From Colwellia sp. BRX10-3 (GTDB taxonomy: Bacteria > Pseudomonadota > Gammaproteobacteria > Enterobacterales > Alteromonadaceae): a stretch of DNA of 64,000 nucleotides. Position 1 is the stretch's first letter. Each line of letters starts with the position of its first letter. This document shows positions 8,750-17,211 of this stretch, in pieces. A program made the translations under genes and the position numbers. The stretch lies in NCBI RefSeq assembly GCF_014077505.1, contig NZ_JACGWA010000001.1, forward strand, positions 310,001 to 374,000, given 5' to 3'. The notes beneath the pieces are model-generated. The model did no database searches. It saw nothing but the letters and a program-made list of their open reading frames with translations, and was not told the origin of the DNA.

Positions 8750-9492
8750 TGTTCTAACCGAAATGCCGACAGTTTATTTTCAATGGCATGTGGATTTTCA
8801 GCTAAAGCAATGGCAATCAAACCTTCGGTCATCATTTCACGATACATAGTTTGTTCATGAACTATGGCTTTAATCTTATTGGCAACCGGTAAATAAATAA
8901 GGTTGGCAAACCCTACACCGTAAATAGTAGCAACAAATGCTGTGGCAATACCTTGCCCCAATAATTGTGGGTCAGCTAAATTTGACATCGCATGTATTAA
9001 ACCAAGCACGGCACCTAAAATACCTATGGTTGGGCTATAGCCGCCCATTGACTCAAAAACATGGGCTGAGCGTAAGTTATGTTCACGATATAAATCTAGA
9101 TCTAATTCTAATGAAACCCTTAAGTTTTCAACCTCTACGCCGTCAACTAGTAGGTTTAAGCCTTTGTTAACGTAAAAGTCATTTTCTTCTTCTGCAATAT
9201 GCTCCAGCGACAAAAAACCAGATTCTCGAGCTTTTTCAGCCCAAAGTACGATGGAGTCTATTCCCTGCTCAATATTGTATTTGGGCGGAACAATCAACCA
9301 TTTTAGTAAGGTCATGGCGTGTAGAAACTGACTTTGTGATGACTGCAACATTACCGCGCCGAGTGTACCACCAAAAACAATAATGAATGCAGGTAGCTCC
9401 AACAACGACGATATTGAGCCGCCATCAATAATAAAACCGAAATATATCGCCAAAATGGCAATAATTAATCCCGATATACTTAGTTTATCCAT
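8746..9492 (-). CDS. motC: flagellar stator protein of the MotA family (MotC-like)
   Basis: A 248-residue membrane protein with four hydrophobic segments (about 5-23, 29-47, 146-170, 180-205), forming the ion channel of the stator with MotD. Conserved cytoplasmic segments include [30 protein letters not shown] use the ATG preceded by AAGGA at about 8 bases; an in-frame start 69 bases upstream lies inside cheB, lacks a ribosome site and adds a polar tail not seen in MotA. The gene overlaps the cheB end by 8 bases. Ion choice (Na+ or H+) cannot be read from sequence alone. Confidence 0.92.
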   Translation of the reverse strand: MDKLSISGLIIAILAIYFGFIIDGGSISSLLELPAFIIVFGGTLGAVMLQSSQSQFLHAMTLLKWLIVPPKYNIEQGIDSIVLWAEKARESGFLSLEHIAEEENDFYVNKGLNLLVDGVEVENLRVSLELDLDLYREHNLRSAHVFESMGGYSPTIGILGAVLGLIHAMSNLADPQLLGQGIATAFVATIYGVGFANLIYLPVANKIKAIVHEQTMYREMMTEGLIAIALAENPHAIENKLSAFRLEQ

Positions 9493-10606
9493 GCTGTATT
9501 TCCTTAAGAATTGCAGATGGAAAGCTTTCAAGCGACAGTGATAATTCAGATATTCCAGCAACCGCTACCGCTTGGGGCATGCCATATACAACACAAGACT
9601 CTTCATCTTGCGCCCATATGGTGGCACCTTTACTTTTTAATAATCGTGAACCTTCACGACCATCGGCACCCATTCCGGTTAATATAATGCCTAAGACATT
9701 GCCGCCAAATATTTTAGCAGCAGAAGCAAAACTAACATCTACACTAGGCTTGAAAGCAATCCGCTCCGAATTGTCTTCGAGTATTCTTAGTTTTGCTGCA
9801 TTTTCTGTACCATCAATGACCATTTGTTTGCCACCTGGTGCTAAATAGGCATGACCAGGTTTTAAAATATCGCCAGAACTCGCTTGTTTTACATTTATTT
9901 TGCACAGACTATTTAATCGGTTAGCAAAAGCTAAGGTAAATGCCGCAGGCATATGTTGCACTATAACGATAGGCAACGGGAAATCTTCTGGTAATTGAGT
10001 TAATAATTTTTGTAACGCGACAGGCCCGCCAGTTGAAGTGCCTATTGCTAATAGCTTGTATTCTTTACCTGAGCTTTTTCTGTGCGTAGCGCTTTGGCGG
10101 GAGCTAACTGCTGAACCGGAGTTTGCACTAGATGCTTGATTTACAGTAGCTTTCGCTTCAACCGATGCGCGTGAGCGAAAGGTTGAAATTCGCGGTAAAT
10201 TAGCGCCTTTTTTTCTTGCTAATAGCCTTACTCGCTGACGTAACAAACTACCGGCGTCTTCAGTATTTTTCGCTATTTCATTAAATTTTTTCGGCAGAAA
10301 GTCTAATGCACCAGCATCAAGTGCTTCAAGCGTTGCTTGAGCGCCAGAGTGGGTTAAGGAAGAAAACATAATAATGGCTGTTGGTGCTTTTGCCATGATT
10401 TGTTTCACCGCGTCAATGCCATTTAATAATGGCATTTCTATATCCATGGTTATAACATCAGGTTTTAAGGCTATAGCCTTTTCTACTGCGTCTAAGCCAT
10501 TAATAGCGACGTCGATCACCTCGAGATCAGGATCATTATTGAGGATATCTGTTACTCTGCGGCGAAAAAAACTGGAGTCATCAACCACCAATACTTTAAA
10601 GGACAT
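9485..10606 (-). CDS. cheB: chemotaxis response regulator protein-glutamate methylesterase CheB
   Basis: A 373-residue two-domain protein that demethylates and deamidates chemoreceptors. The receiver domain (about 1-120) has the acidic pair at 9-10 and the phospho-acceptor Asp55 in MDIEMP. The C-terminal methylesterase carries the catalytic triad motifs: GTSTGGP (Ser), VIVQHMP (His) and ILTGMGADG (Asp). A Ser/Ala-rich linker of about 45 residues joins them. It follows cheA by 45 bases and overlaps motC. CheR, its opposing enzyme, is encoded about 46 kb away near cheV. Confidence 0.97.
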   Translation of the reverse strand: MSFKVLVVDDSSFFRRRVTDILNNDPDLEVIDVAINGLDAVEKAIALKPDVITMDIEMPLLNGIDAVKQIMAKAPTAIIMFSSLTHSGAQATLEALDAGALDFLPKKFNEIAKNTEDAGSLLRQRVRLLARKKGANLPRISTFRSRASVEAKATVNQASSANSGSAVSSRQSATHRKSSGKEYKLLAIGTSTGGPVALQKLLTQLPEDFPLPIVIVQHMPAAFTLAFANRLNSLCKINVKQASSGDILKPGHAYLAPGGKQMVIDGTENAAKLRILEDNSERIAFKPSVDVSFASAAKIFGGNVLGIILTGMGADGREGSRLLKSKGATIWAQDEESCVVYGMPQAVAVAGISELSLSLESFPSAILKEIQHG

Positions 10607-10651
10607 TTACAATCTATTTCCTGTCGTTATCTTGTGTTTTACCCTAGGGTA

Positions 10652-12745
10652 TTATGAACGTAATTTTTTATGCACTATCGCTTTTTTTGCATAATATTTC
10701 AGCATGTTAGGCACATCAATAATCAAGGCAATACCGCCATCACTCGTTATTGTTGCACCAGCCATACCTGGCGTACCATGTAATAATCTGTCTAACGGTT
10801 TAATAACCACTTCTTCTTGACCAATTAAGCTATCAACAACAAAACCAATTTGTTGATTACCTAGCTGTACAATTACAACATGGCCGCGTTCTCGTGGTTT
10901 TTCTACATAATCTCTCACTAACCATTGATCAAGGTAAAACAACGGGATAGCTTTTTGACGGACAATAATGGTCAACTGGCCATCAACTAAGTTAGTTTTA
11001 GTTAAATCAAGATGGAATATTTCATTAACGGCGGCCAAGGGTAATGCAAAGGTCTGCTTACCAATCACTACCATTAAGGTCGGTAATATTGCTAGCGTTA
11101 ACGGTACCGTAATTTCAAGTATGGTACCTACGCCCATTTCTGAGTCGATACTAACAGTGCCGTTAAGCTGGGTGATTTTTGTTTTAACCACATCCATGCC
11201 TACACCACGGCCTGACACTTCTGAAATTTCAGTTTTAGTTGAAAACCCTGGGGCAAAAATAAGACTAAAGGCTTCTTTGTCAGACATACGTGCTGCTGCG
11301 TCTGCATCTAAAACGCCACGTTCTATCGCAATTTCTTTTAGTTTTTCGGCATTCATTCCTGCGCCATCATCACGAATGGTTAGGAGGATATGATCGCCTT
11401 CTTGTGATGCTGACAATACCACAACACCTTCGCGTGGTTTACCTGAAGCTTCACGTTTATCAGGGTCTTCAATACCATGATCAACTGAGTTGCGCACAAG
11501 ATGCACTAAAGGATCCGCTAAAGCTTCAACTAAATTCTTATCTAAATCGGTTTCTTCGCCTTCAAGAATAAGTTTAATTTCTTTATTAAGACTTCGGGCC
11601 AAATCACGCACTACGCGAGGAAAACGGCCGAACACTTTCTTGATCGGTTGCATACGCGTTTTCATTACCGCGCCTTGCAAATCAGTAGTTACCGCGTCTA
11701 GATTTGACACTGCCTTGGTTAAGTCTTCGTCTTCTTTTGCAATACCTAAACTGGTCAGACGGTTACGCACTAAAACTAACTCGCCAACCATGTTCATGAT
11801 TTGATCTAATCGTTTGGTATCAACCCTAACCGTTGTTTCTGCTTGAGCAGGCTTAGCAGGTGCTGTTTTTTTGTCAGCTGTTGCTTGGTTTACGGCTGGT
11901 TTAACTTCAGGTTTATTCGCTGCAGGAACACTTGCAGCAGGCGCAACAGGTACCACTTTCGCAGCTTGTGCTGGTGTTTGAGCTTTAGGACTTTGGCCCT
12001 TGCCGTGAAGTTCATCTAGCAATGACTCAAAATCATCATCATTTATTTCATCGGATGACGTTGTACTTGCTGTTTTTTCATTCGCTGCGGTCACAGCAGG
12101 AGAAAACGCCCCCTGGCCGTGAAGTTCGTCTAATAATGATTCAAATTCATCATCTGAAATATCATTATTATTTGATGTAGGGGGCTTTTCAGCTGCGGGT
12201 TCACTTGCCGCAGGTGCACCACCACCATGAAGTTCGTCTAATAGCCGTTCAAATTCATCGTCTGACATTTCGTCATTTGAACCACTATTAGTTGTTGCAG
12301 TATTTGCCTCAGAAGTCGCTACAGTAGCGTCAGGCACAGTGGCTGTATCTTGACTTTCAGGTTGAGATAATCGATGTAGGTCGGCTAATAAACTTGGTTC
12401 TGCGCTTGTTAATGGCTCTTTATTTTGCACTTGAACAAACATTTCGTTAATAGTATCAAGTGCTTTAAGAATGACATCCATTAACGATGAAGTAACTGAG
12501 CGCTGCTGATTTCTTAAAATATCGAAAACATTTTCCGCACCATGACAAGCATCAACTAATTCGGCAAGTGACAAAAATCCGGCACCACCTTTTACGGTAT
12601 GAAACCCTCTAAAAATGGCGTTGAGCAATTCGGCATTATGAGGGTCATTTTCAAGCTCGACTAATTGCTCCGACAAGGTCTCAAGTATTTCTCCAGCTTC
12701 GATTAAAAAATCCTGAAGAATTTCTTCATCTTGTTCAAATGACAT
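10652..12745 (-). CDS. cheA: chemotaxis sensor histidine kinase CheA with three acidic linker repeats
   Basis: A 697-residue kinase that phosphorylates CheY and CheB. Domains in order: Hpt/P1 (about 1-105) with the phosphorylated His49 in FRGFHTVKGGAGF; a long low-complexity linker (about 125-305) instead of an ordinary P2; P3 dimerisation (about 306-370, MNMVGELVLVRNRL); the ATPase with LVRNSVDHGIE and GRGVGMDVVK; and a C-terminal CheW-like domain. The linker holds three near-identical units at residues 160-174, 196-210 and 234-248 (SDDEFESLLDELHG type). In Vibrio this linker region (called LID) tethers CheA to ParP, encoded nearby here. The gene follows cheZ by 13 bases. Confidence 0.97.
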   Translation of the reverse strand: MSFEQDEEILQDFLIEAGEILETLSEQLVELENDPHNAELLNAIFRGFHTVKGGAGFLSLAELVDACHGAENVFDILRNQQRSVTSSLMDVILKALDTINEMFVQVQNKEPLTSAEPSLLADLHRLSQPESQDTATVPDATVATSEANTATTNSGSNDEMSDDEFERLLDELHGGGAPAASEPAAEKPPTSNNNDISDDEFESLLDELHGQGAFSPAVTAANEKTASTTSSDEINDDDFESLLDELHGKGQSPKAQTPAQAAKVVPVAPAASVPAANKPEVKPAVNQATADKKTAPAKPAQAETTVRVDTKRLDQIMNMVGELVLVRNRLTSLGIAKEDEDLTKAVSNLDAVTTDLQGAVMKTRMQPIKKVFGRFPRVVRDLARSLNKEIKLILEGEETDLDKNLVEALADPLVHLVRNSVDHGIEDPDKREASGKPREGVVVLSASQEGDHILLTIRDDGAGMNAEKLKEIAIERGVLDADAAARMSDKEAFSLIFAPGFSTKTEISEVSGRGVGMDVVKTKITQLNGTVSIDSEMGVGTILEITVPLTLAILPTLMVVIGKQTFALPLAAVNEIFHLDLTKTNLVDGQLTIIVRQKAIPLFYLDQWLVRDYVEKPRERGHVVIVQLGNQQIGFVVDSLIGQEEVVIKPLDRLLHGTPGMAGATITSDGGIALIIDVPNMLKYYAKKAIVHKKLRS
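12002..12268 (-). repeat. three DDEFxxLLDELHG repeats coding in the cheA linker
   Basis: Three 15-residue units lie at 12224-12268, 12116-12160 and 12002-12046, with starts 36 and 38 residues apart. They are separated by Ala/Ser/Pro/Thr-rich spacers. The units are far more alike than the spacers, so the short acidic helix is under selection. Confidence 0.9.
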
Positions 12746-12758
12746 TGAGTAACTCCTA

Positions 12759-13502
12759 TTAAAAACCTAAGCTTGATAATAAATCATCAACGTCGTCTTG
12801 ATCTGCAACAACATCATTACGGCTTTCGCTATTTATGATCGGGCCTTCGACTAAATTTTCGCCAACTTTCGGCAGATAATTTGATTTATTTTGTTCAGAG
12901 GAAAGACCAAAGGCTGTCAGCATATGAATCAAACTATCTTCAACCTCTCGCACTAAATCAATAACCTTGCGAATAACTTGACCCGTAAGATCTTGAAAGT
13001 CTTGCGCCATTAATACATCAGTCATCAGGCTATGAATTTTATTGGTTTCTTTTTCTGTTGTTTTAAGTAATACATCAATATCAAGACACAATGCCTTAAA
13101 CTCGCCAACATCAAGTTCATTGTGCATTAACTTATGCCACAGTGGATTAACAGTGCTAATTTGCTTTTGAATACTATCGACAACCGGAAAAATTGCTTCT
13201 ACGGCATCCATGGTTTTATTAGCCGCTTCTTCGGTGCGACTAATCACAAAATTCAATCTTTCTTTAGCGTCTGGTATATCAGCAGTAGCTAAATCACTCA
13301 AACGTGAATCAATATGAAAATTATTCAATGAGTCATGCAATTGGCGGGTTAGTTTACCTATTTCTGCAAATAGTTCAGAGTTAATAGGGTTTTGAATTTC
13401 TGCAATTAATGCATCTGCTTTATCTTGTTGATCAGTTTCAATATATTCAACCAACATTTTAGCTTGTTCTAAAGAAACATGGACACTCGTATTTGTACTC
13501 AT
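12759..13502 (-). CDS. cheZ: CheY-P phosphatase CheZ
   Basis: A 247-residue helical protein that dephosphorylates CheY-P. The catalytic helix carries TDVLMAQDFQDLTGQVIRKV, with the Gln of DFQDLTGQ inserting into the CheY active site. The C-terminus DDVDDLLSSLGF matches the CheY-binding tail known from E. coli CheZ. I use the ATG with AAGG upstream; an ATG 15 bases earlier has no ribosome site. It lies between cheY and cheA in the operon. Confidence 0.95.
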   Translation of the reverse strand: MSTNTSVHVSLEQAKMLVEYIETDQQDKADALIAEIQNPINSELFAEIGKLTRQLHDSLNNFHIDSRLSDLATADIPDAKERLNFVISRTEEAANKTMDAVEAIFPVVDSIQKQISTVNPLWHKLMHNELDVGEFKALCLDIDVLLKTTEKETNKIHSLMTDVLMAQDFQDLTGQVIRKVIDLVREVEDSLIHMLTAFGLSSEQNKSNYLPKVGENLVEGPIINSESRNDVVADQDDVDDLLSSLGF

Positions 13503-13531
13503 ATAACGGCCTTGCATAAAAAGACTGGTGA

Positions 13532-13915
13532 TTAACCAAGACGTTCGAAAATTTTATCAAGCTTAGTGTTTAGCGTGGCAGCCGTAAATGGTTTTACGAT
13601 ATAGCCATTAACACCTGCTTGGGCCGCCATGATAATTTGCTCTTTCTTGGCTTCTGCGGTCACCATCAATACTGGAATATGAGATAATTTAGCATCAGCT
13701 CTAATGGCTTTAAGTAAATCAATGCCTTGCATACCTGGCATATTCCAATCAGTAACAACAAACTCAAAATTACCATCTTTAAGCATCGGCAATGCAGTAT
13801 TACCATCGTCTGCTTCTGAGATATTGGTAAAACCTAAATCGCGTAACAAATTTTTGATTATACGTCTCATTGTTGAAAAATCGTCAACAACAAGCACTTT
13901 CATATTTTTATCCAA
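13532..13915 (-). CDS. cheY: chemotaxis response regulator CheY (TTG start)
   Basis: A 127-residue receiver domain; the phosphorylated form binds FliM and changes motor rotation. The acidic pocket is D11/D12, the acceptor D56 (VTDWNMPGM), with T86 and K108 in their usual places. I start it at a TTG because GGAGG lies 5 bases before it, whereas the first ATG (13903) is about 17 bases from that site. The result is the N-terminus [12 protein letters not shown], which resembles CheY starts in related genera. Operon order fliA-cheY-cheZ-cheA is typical. Confidence 0.96.
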   Translation of the reverse strand: MDKNMKVLVVDDFSTMRRIIKNLLRDLGFTNISEADDGNTALPMLKDGNFEFVVTDWNMPGMQGIDLLKAIRADAKLSHIPVLMVTAEAKKEQIIMAAQAGVNGYIVKPFTAATLNTKLDKIFERLG

Positions 13916-13964
13916 GGCACCCTCCGGTTAGAACATTTAAAATTCTATAATATTATTATTCTAC

Positions 13965-14681
13965 TTAACTTTGCCACGATTGCATACGAGCTTTTAATCT
14001 ATGCATCGCTTGACTGTGTATTTGGCTTACTCTTGATTCACTCACATCAAGTACTTGCCCTATTTCTCTCAGGTTAAGTTCTTCATCATAATACAATGAC
14101 AGTACTAAAGCTTCTCGCTCGGGTAAAGAGGAAATACATTCCGCTAGTGATTTTTTAAAGAAACTATGTTCTATATTAGCATAAGGTTCATCTTGCTGAT
14201 GACTATGGGCTACTTCAATTACATCTTCACTAACACCTAAATCATCAATGCCCAGTATTTTCCCTGAACTAACTTCATTAAGTATCTGATGATATTCATT
14301 TATTGTGATATCGAGTTTTTCTGAAACTTCAATGTCAGTAACATCACGACCATATTCAGCTTCTAAAGTTTTTATGGCGGCGCTGATCATACGGCTGTTT
14401 TTATGTACTGAGCGGGGAACCCAGTCGCCACGACGAATCTCATCAAGCATGGAACCACGAATACGAATACCAGCAAAAGTTTCAAAACTCGCACCTTTGG
14501 TATTATCAAAATTATTCGCCGCTTCGAGTAAACCTATCATGCCTGATTGAATAAGGTCATCAACCAAAACACTGGCAGGTAATCGAGCAAGCAAATGATA
14601 AGCAATACGTTTTACGAGTACTGTATGCTGCTCCAACAAAGCCGATTTATCAACACTATAAGTATGTAGTTTTACCACCAT
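13965..14681 (-). CDS. fliA: flagellar sigma factor FliA (sigma-28)
   Basis: A 238-residue sigma factor that directs RNA polymerase to late flagellar promoters and is held back by FlgM. Region 2 is seen in HTVLVKRIAYHLLARLPASV and GMIGLLEAANNFD, with RIRGSMLDEIRRGDWVPRSVH typical of FliA. The C-terminal region 4 helix-turn-helix includes LREIGQVLDVSESRVSQIHSQAMHRLKARM. It lies downstream of flhG and upstream of cheY. Its candidate target sites in this window precede flgM, the first flagellin and the 94-residue ORF region. Confidence 0.97.
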   Translation of the reverse strand: MVVKLHTYSVDKSALLEQHTVLVKRIAYHLLARLPASVLVDDLIQSGMIGLLEAANNFDNTKGASFETFAGIRIRGSMLDEIRRGDWVPRSVHKNSRMISAAIKTLEAEYGRDVTDIEVSEKLDITINEYHQILNEVSSGKILGIDDLGVSEDVIEVAHSHQQDEPYANIEHSFFKKSLAECISSLPEREALVLSLYYDEELNLREIGQVLDVSESRVSQIHSQAMHRLKARMQSWQS

Positions 14682-14699
14682 AGCTCACTTGTTCGTTGG

Positions 14700-15542
14700 T
14701 TAATGTTCTAGCAATTGCTCAATAAAGAATTCTAAATGCCCTGAGGCTTCTTTAGGTACTGGCCAGCTAATTATATTTTTGGCGAGTGCTTTAAAGCCTA
14801 TTGACGCTGGAGAGTCAGGATATGCTTCAACAATGGCTTGTTGTTTTCTAACAGATTTTCTTATGTTTTCATCATAAGGCACAACGGCGACAAGCTCCAA
14901 AGTAACATCTAAAAATCTATCGGTAACTTTAGAAAGTTTGGCAAATAGATTCTGACCTTCTTTTGGGCTACGTACCATGTTTGCCACAACTTTAAACTTG
15001 AATAAACCGTGATCTCGGCTTAGTAATTTCATCAGTGCATAGCAGTCAGTAATTGAAGTTGGCTCGTCACAAACGACTAATAAAACATCTTGAGATGCAC
15101 GGCAAAAACTTAATACCATATCGGAGATACCGGCGGCGGTATCAACAATTAAAATATCAAATTTGGTTTGCATATCACTAAAAGCACGAATAAGCCCGGC
15201 ATGCTCAGCAGGTGTTAAATCCACCATAGATTGTGTGCCAGAGGTTGCAGGAATAATATTGATGCCAGCAGGACCTTGGACAATAATATCGTCAAGTTCA
15301 CACTCACCGGATAATACATGAGACAAGTTACGCTGCACACGCAAACCTAGCATAACGTCAACATTAGCTAAACCTAAATCGGCATCAAGCACTAAAACAC
15401 GCTTACCTAATTTAGCTAAAGAAATGGCGGTATTTAATGAAACATTAGTTTTACCAACGCCACCTTTACCGCCAGAAACGGCTATAACTTTAATCTGTTG
15501 AGTTTCTTGCATTTTTCTTAAGCCGCTCGCTTGATCTATCAT
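14700..15542 (-). CDS. flhG: flagellar number regulator FlhG (FleN), MinD-like ATPase
   Basis: A 280-residue MinD/ParA-type ATPase that limits the number of polar flagella by acting on FlhF and, in Pseudomonas and Vibrio, on the master regulator FleQ/FlrA. The N-terminus DQASGLRKM is the activator helix (DQAxxLR) that stimulates the FlhF GTPase. The deviant Walker A is GGKGGVGKTNVS, followed by LVLDADLGLANVDVMLGL. A C-terminal amphipathic end (HLEFFIEQLLEH) probably serves membrane binding. It follows flhF directly. Confidence 0.96.
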   Translation of the reverse strand: MIDQASGLRKMQETQQIKVIAVSGGKGGVGKTNVSLNTAISLAKLGKRVLVLDADLGLANVDVMLGLRVQRNLSHVLSGECELDDIIVQGPAGINIIPATSGTQSMVDLTPAEHAGLIRAFSDMQTKFDILIVDTAAGISDMVLSFCRASQDVLLVVCDEPTSITDCYALMKLLSRDHGLFKFKVVANMVRSPKEGQNLFAKLSKVTDRFLDVTLELVAVVPYDENIRKSVRKQQAIVEAYPDSPASIGFKALAKNIISWPVPKEASGHLEFFIEQLLEH

Positions 15543-15586
15543 CTATGTAACTTCTCTATATAACTGCTCTGCCTAACGTGAGGCGA

Positions 15587-17173
15587 CTATACTGCTACGG
15601 GTGCCCGCCAAGAAACTGCCCCTGAGCTTTGATACTTGATTGCCATTCTATCTGCTAGCGTAACCAATTTTTCAGCATTTGCAACTTTAATATCTTCTGG
15701 AACCCTTTGTCCATCAGTAAGATAGCCAATAGCTAAACCATTTTGCAGTGAAGTGGTTATAATTTCACCCACACTAAGGCTTTCATCTAATTTAGTATAA
15801 ATACAGCCCGCCAATGGAATTTTCTTAAAGCGTTCAACATTTTCTTGCATTACACGCTGCTGAGTATTTGCAGCTAACACTAAGTAGTTACGAATCCTAA
15901 CACGAGCATTCGCAATTAAGGTAGTCAAATGCTCAGTTAAACGCATATCTCTTTGTCCCATACCGGCAGTATCTATCAATATTAATTTCTTTTGTGCAAA
16001 CTGTTGTAACAGGTTATCGAGTTCATTCGCGTCGTTGGCAAGTTTAACTTGGCAACCAATAATACGACCGTAAGTTGCTAACTGCTCAAAACCGGCAATA
16101 CGATAACTATCAGTAGAAATTAATACCACTTGGTCAGCGCCGTGAATTTGTGCAAAGCGGGCAGCTAGTTTTGCAATAGTCGTAGTTTTACCTACTCCTG
16201 TAGGTCCAACAAGTGAAACCACGCCACCACGTTGAATAATATCATTATTCGTCGTATTTAATTGTTGCGCTATAATATGTTTTGCTTGCTGCCATGCGTC
16301 TTGTTCATGCGTATTGGCGGGAATGTAACCTGCAATTTGATCGGCAACTTGTTCATTAAGGCCCATGGCCATTAACTTATTAACTAAGACTGCACGCATT
16401 GGGTCTTTTTGTGCCATATCTTGCCACATTAAACCCGACATTTGATGTTCTAAAAGCTGGCGAATTGAAGACATTTCTTTTTGCATATGGTCAAATTCAC
16501 TGCTATTTATTTGACGATCACCATGTGAACTCATTTTATCCGCACCCGCTATTGATTGTTCAATCGCGTTATTGAAATTTGAATTATTTAACTCACTCCC
16601 AGCAGCTTCCGATTTCTGATTAAATCCATCTTCAGGTGATTCTATGCTCGTAGTTTGCTCTAAACGGGTGGTAAAGTTTTTAAACTGCTGTTCGATATCT
16701 TGAGGTGCAGCGCCGCGCTTGGCACTGCCTTGATGATTTTCTTTAGGCGTTGAGTTTTCTATTTGGCTATTAAATGCACGTGTTGCAGGTGCTTTATCGT
16801 AGCCATTTTGTTGTACTTGTCGGCTTAACAACGCAGCCAAGCTATCGGCCGGCACAGTCGTCGACTGTTGCACTGACTTATCCGCTGTCTGGCTCATTGA
16901 TTTGGGTGAACCATTTATTGCGACGGTATCTTCAACACTATCTACTCGATTAGCCGGTTGGTTATTGGCATCAGCATTATGCTGCTTGTGGTCAGAACCT
17001 GATGATTTAGCAGGCTTAACACTTTGGTTATAATCAACCGCCGCCATTAATTCGACACCTTCAGCAATCTTCTTATTAGACATAATAACCGCGTCAACAC
17101 CCAATTCTTCTTTAATTTGTGCGAGTGCGGTTCTCATATCTTTTGCTACGTAACGTCTAATTTTCATCGCCAA
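15587..17173 (-). CDS. flhF: polar flagellum site-selection GTPase FlhF
   Basis: A 528-residue SRP-family GTPase that marks the pole where the flagellum is built. The short conserved N-terminus (MKIRRYVAKDMRTALAQIKE) is followed by a long Ser/Asn/Gln-rich B domain (about 65-230), then the N and G domains. The P-loop is GPTGVGKTTTIAKL; other GTPase motifs are STDSYRIAGFEQL, LIDTAGMGQRD and TKLDESLSVG. The B domain is longer than in E. coli-type relatives but normal for polar flagellates. It sits between flhA and flhG. Confidence 0.96.
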   Translation of the reverse strand: MAMKIRRYVAKDMRTALAQIKEELGVDAVIMSNKKIAEGVELMAAVDYNQSVKPAKSSGSDHKQHNADANNQPANRVDSVEDTVAINGSPKSMSQTADKSVQQSTTVPADSLAALLSRQVQQNGYDKAPATRAFNSQIENSTPKENHQGSAKRGAAPQDIEQQFKNFTTRLEQTTSIESPEDGFNQKSEAAGSELNNSNFNNAIEQSIAGADKMSSHGDRQINSSEFDHMQKEMSSIRQLLEHQMSGLMWQDMAQKDPMRAVLVNKLMAMGLNEQVADQIAGYIPANTHEQDAWQQAKHIIAQQLNTTNNDIIQRGGVVSLVGPTGVGKTTTIAKLAARFAQIHGADQVVLISTDSYRIAGFEQLATYGRIIGCQVKLANDANELDNLLQQFAQKKLILIDTAGMGQRDMRLTEHLTTLIANARVRIRNYLVLAANTQQRVMQENVERFKKIPLAGCIYTKLDESLSVGEIITTSLQNGLAIGYLTDGQRVPEDIKVANAEKLVTLADRMAIKYQSSGAVSWRAPVAV

Positions 17174-17211
17174 CCCCTATAATTCGGTACAACTTACTTT
17201 GAAGTGTTTTT

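Noticed and set aside
8746-9561. Longer motC frame starting inside cheB
   Set aside because: No ribosome site; the shorter ATG has AAGGA at good distance and gives a family-like start.
10968-11804. Open frames antisense to cheA and many other flagellar genes
   Set aside because: They follow the codon structure of the real gene on the other strand, lack ribosome sites and have no recognisable protein features.
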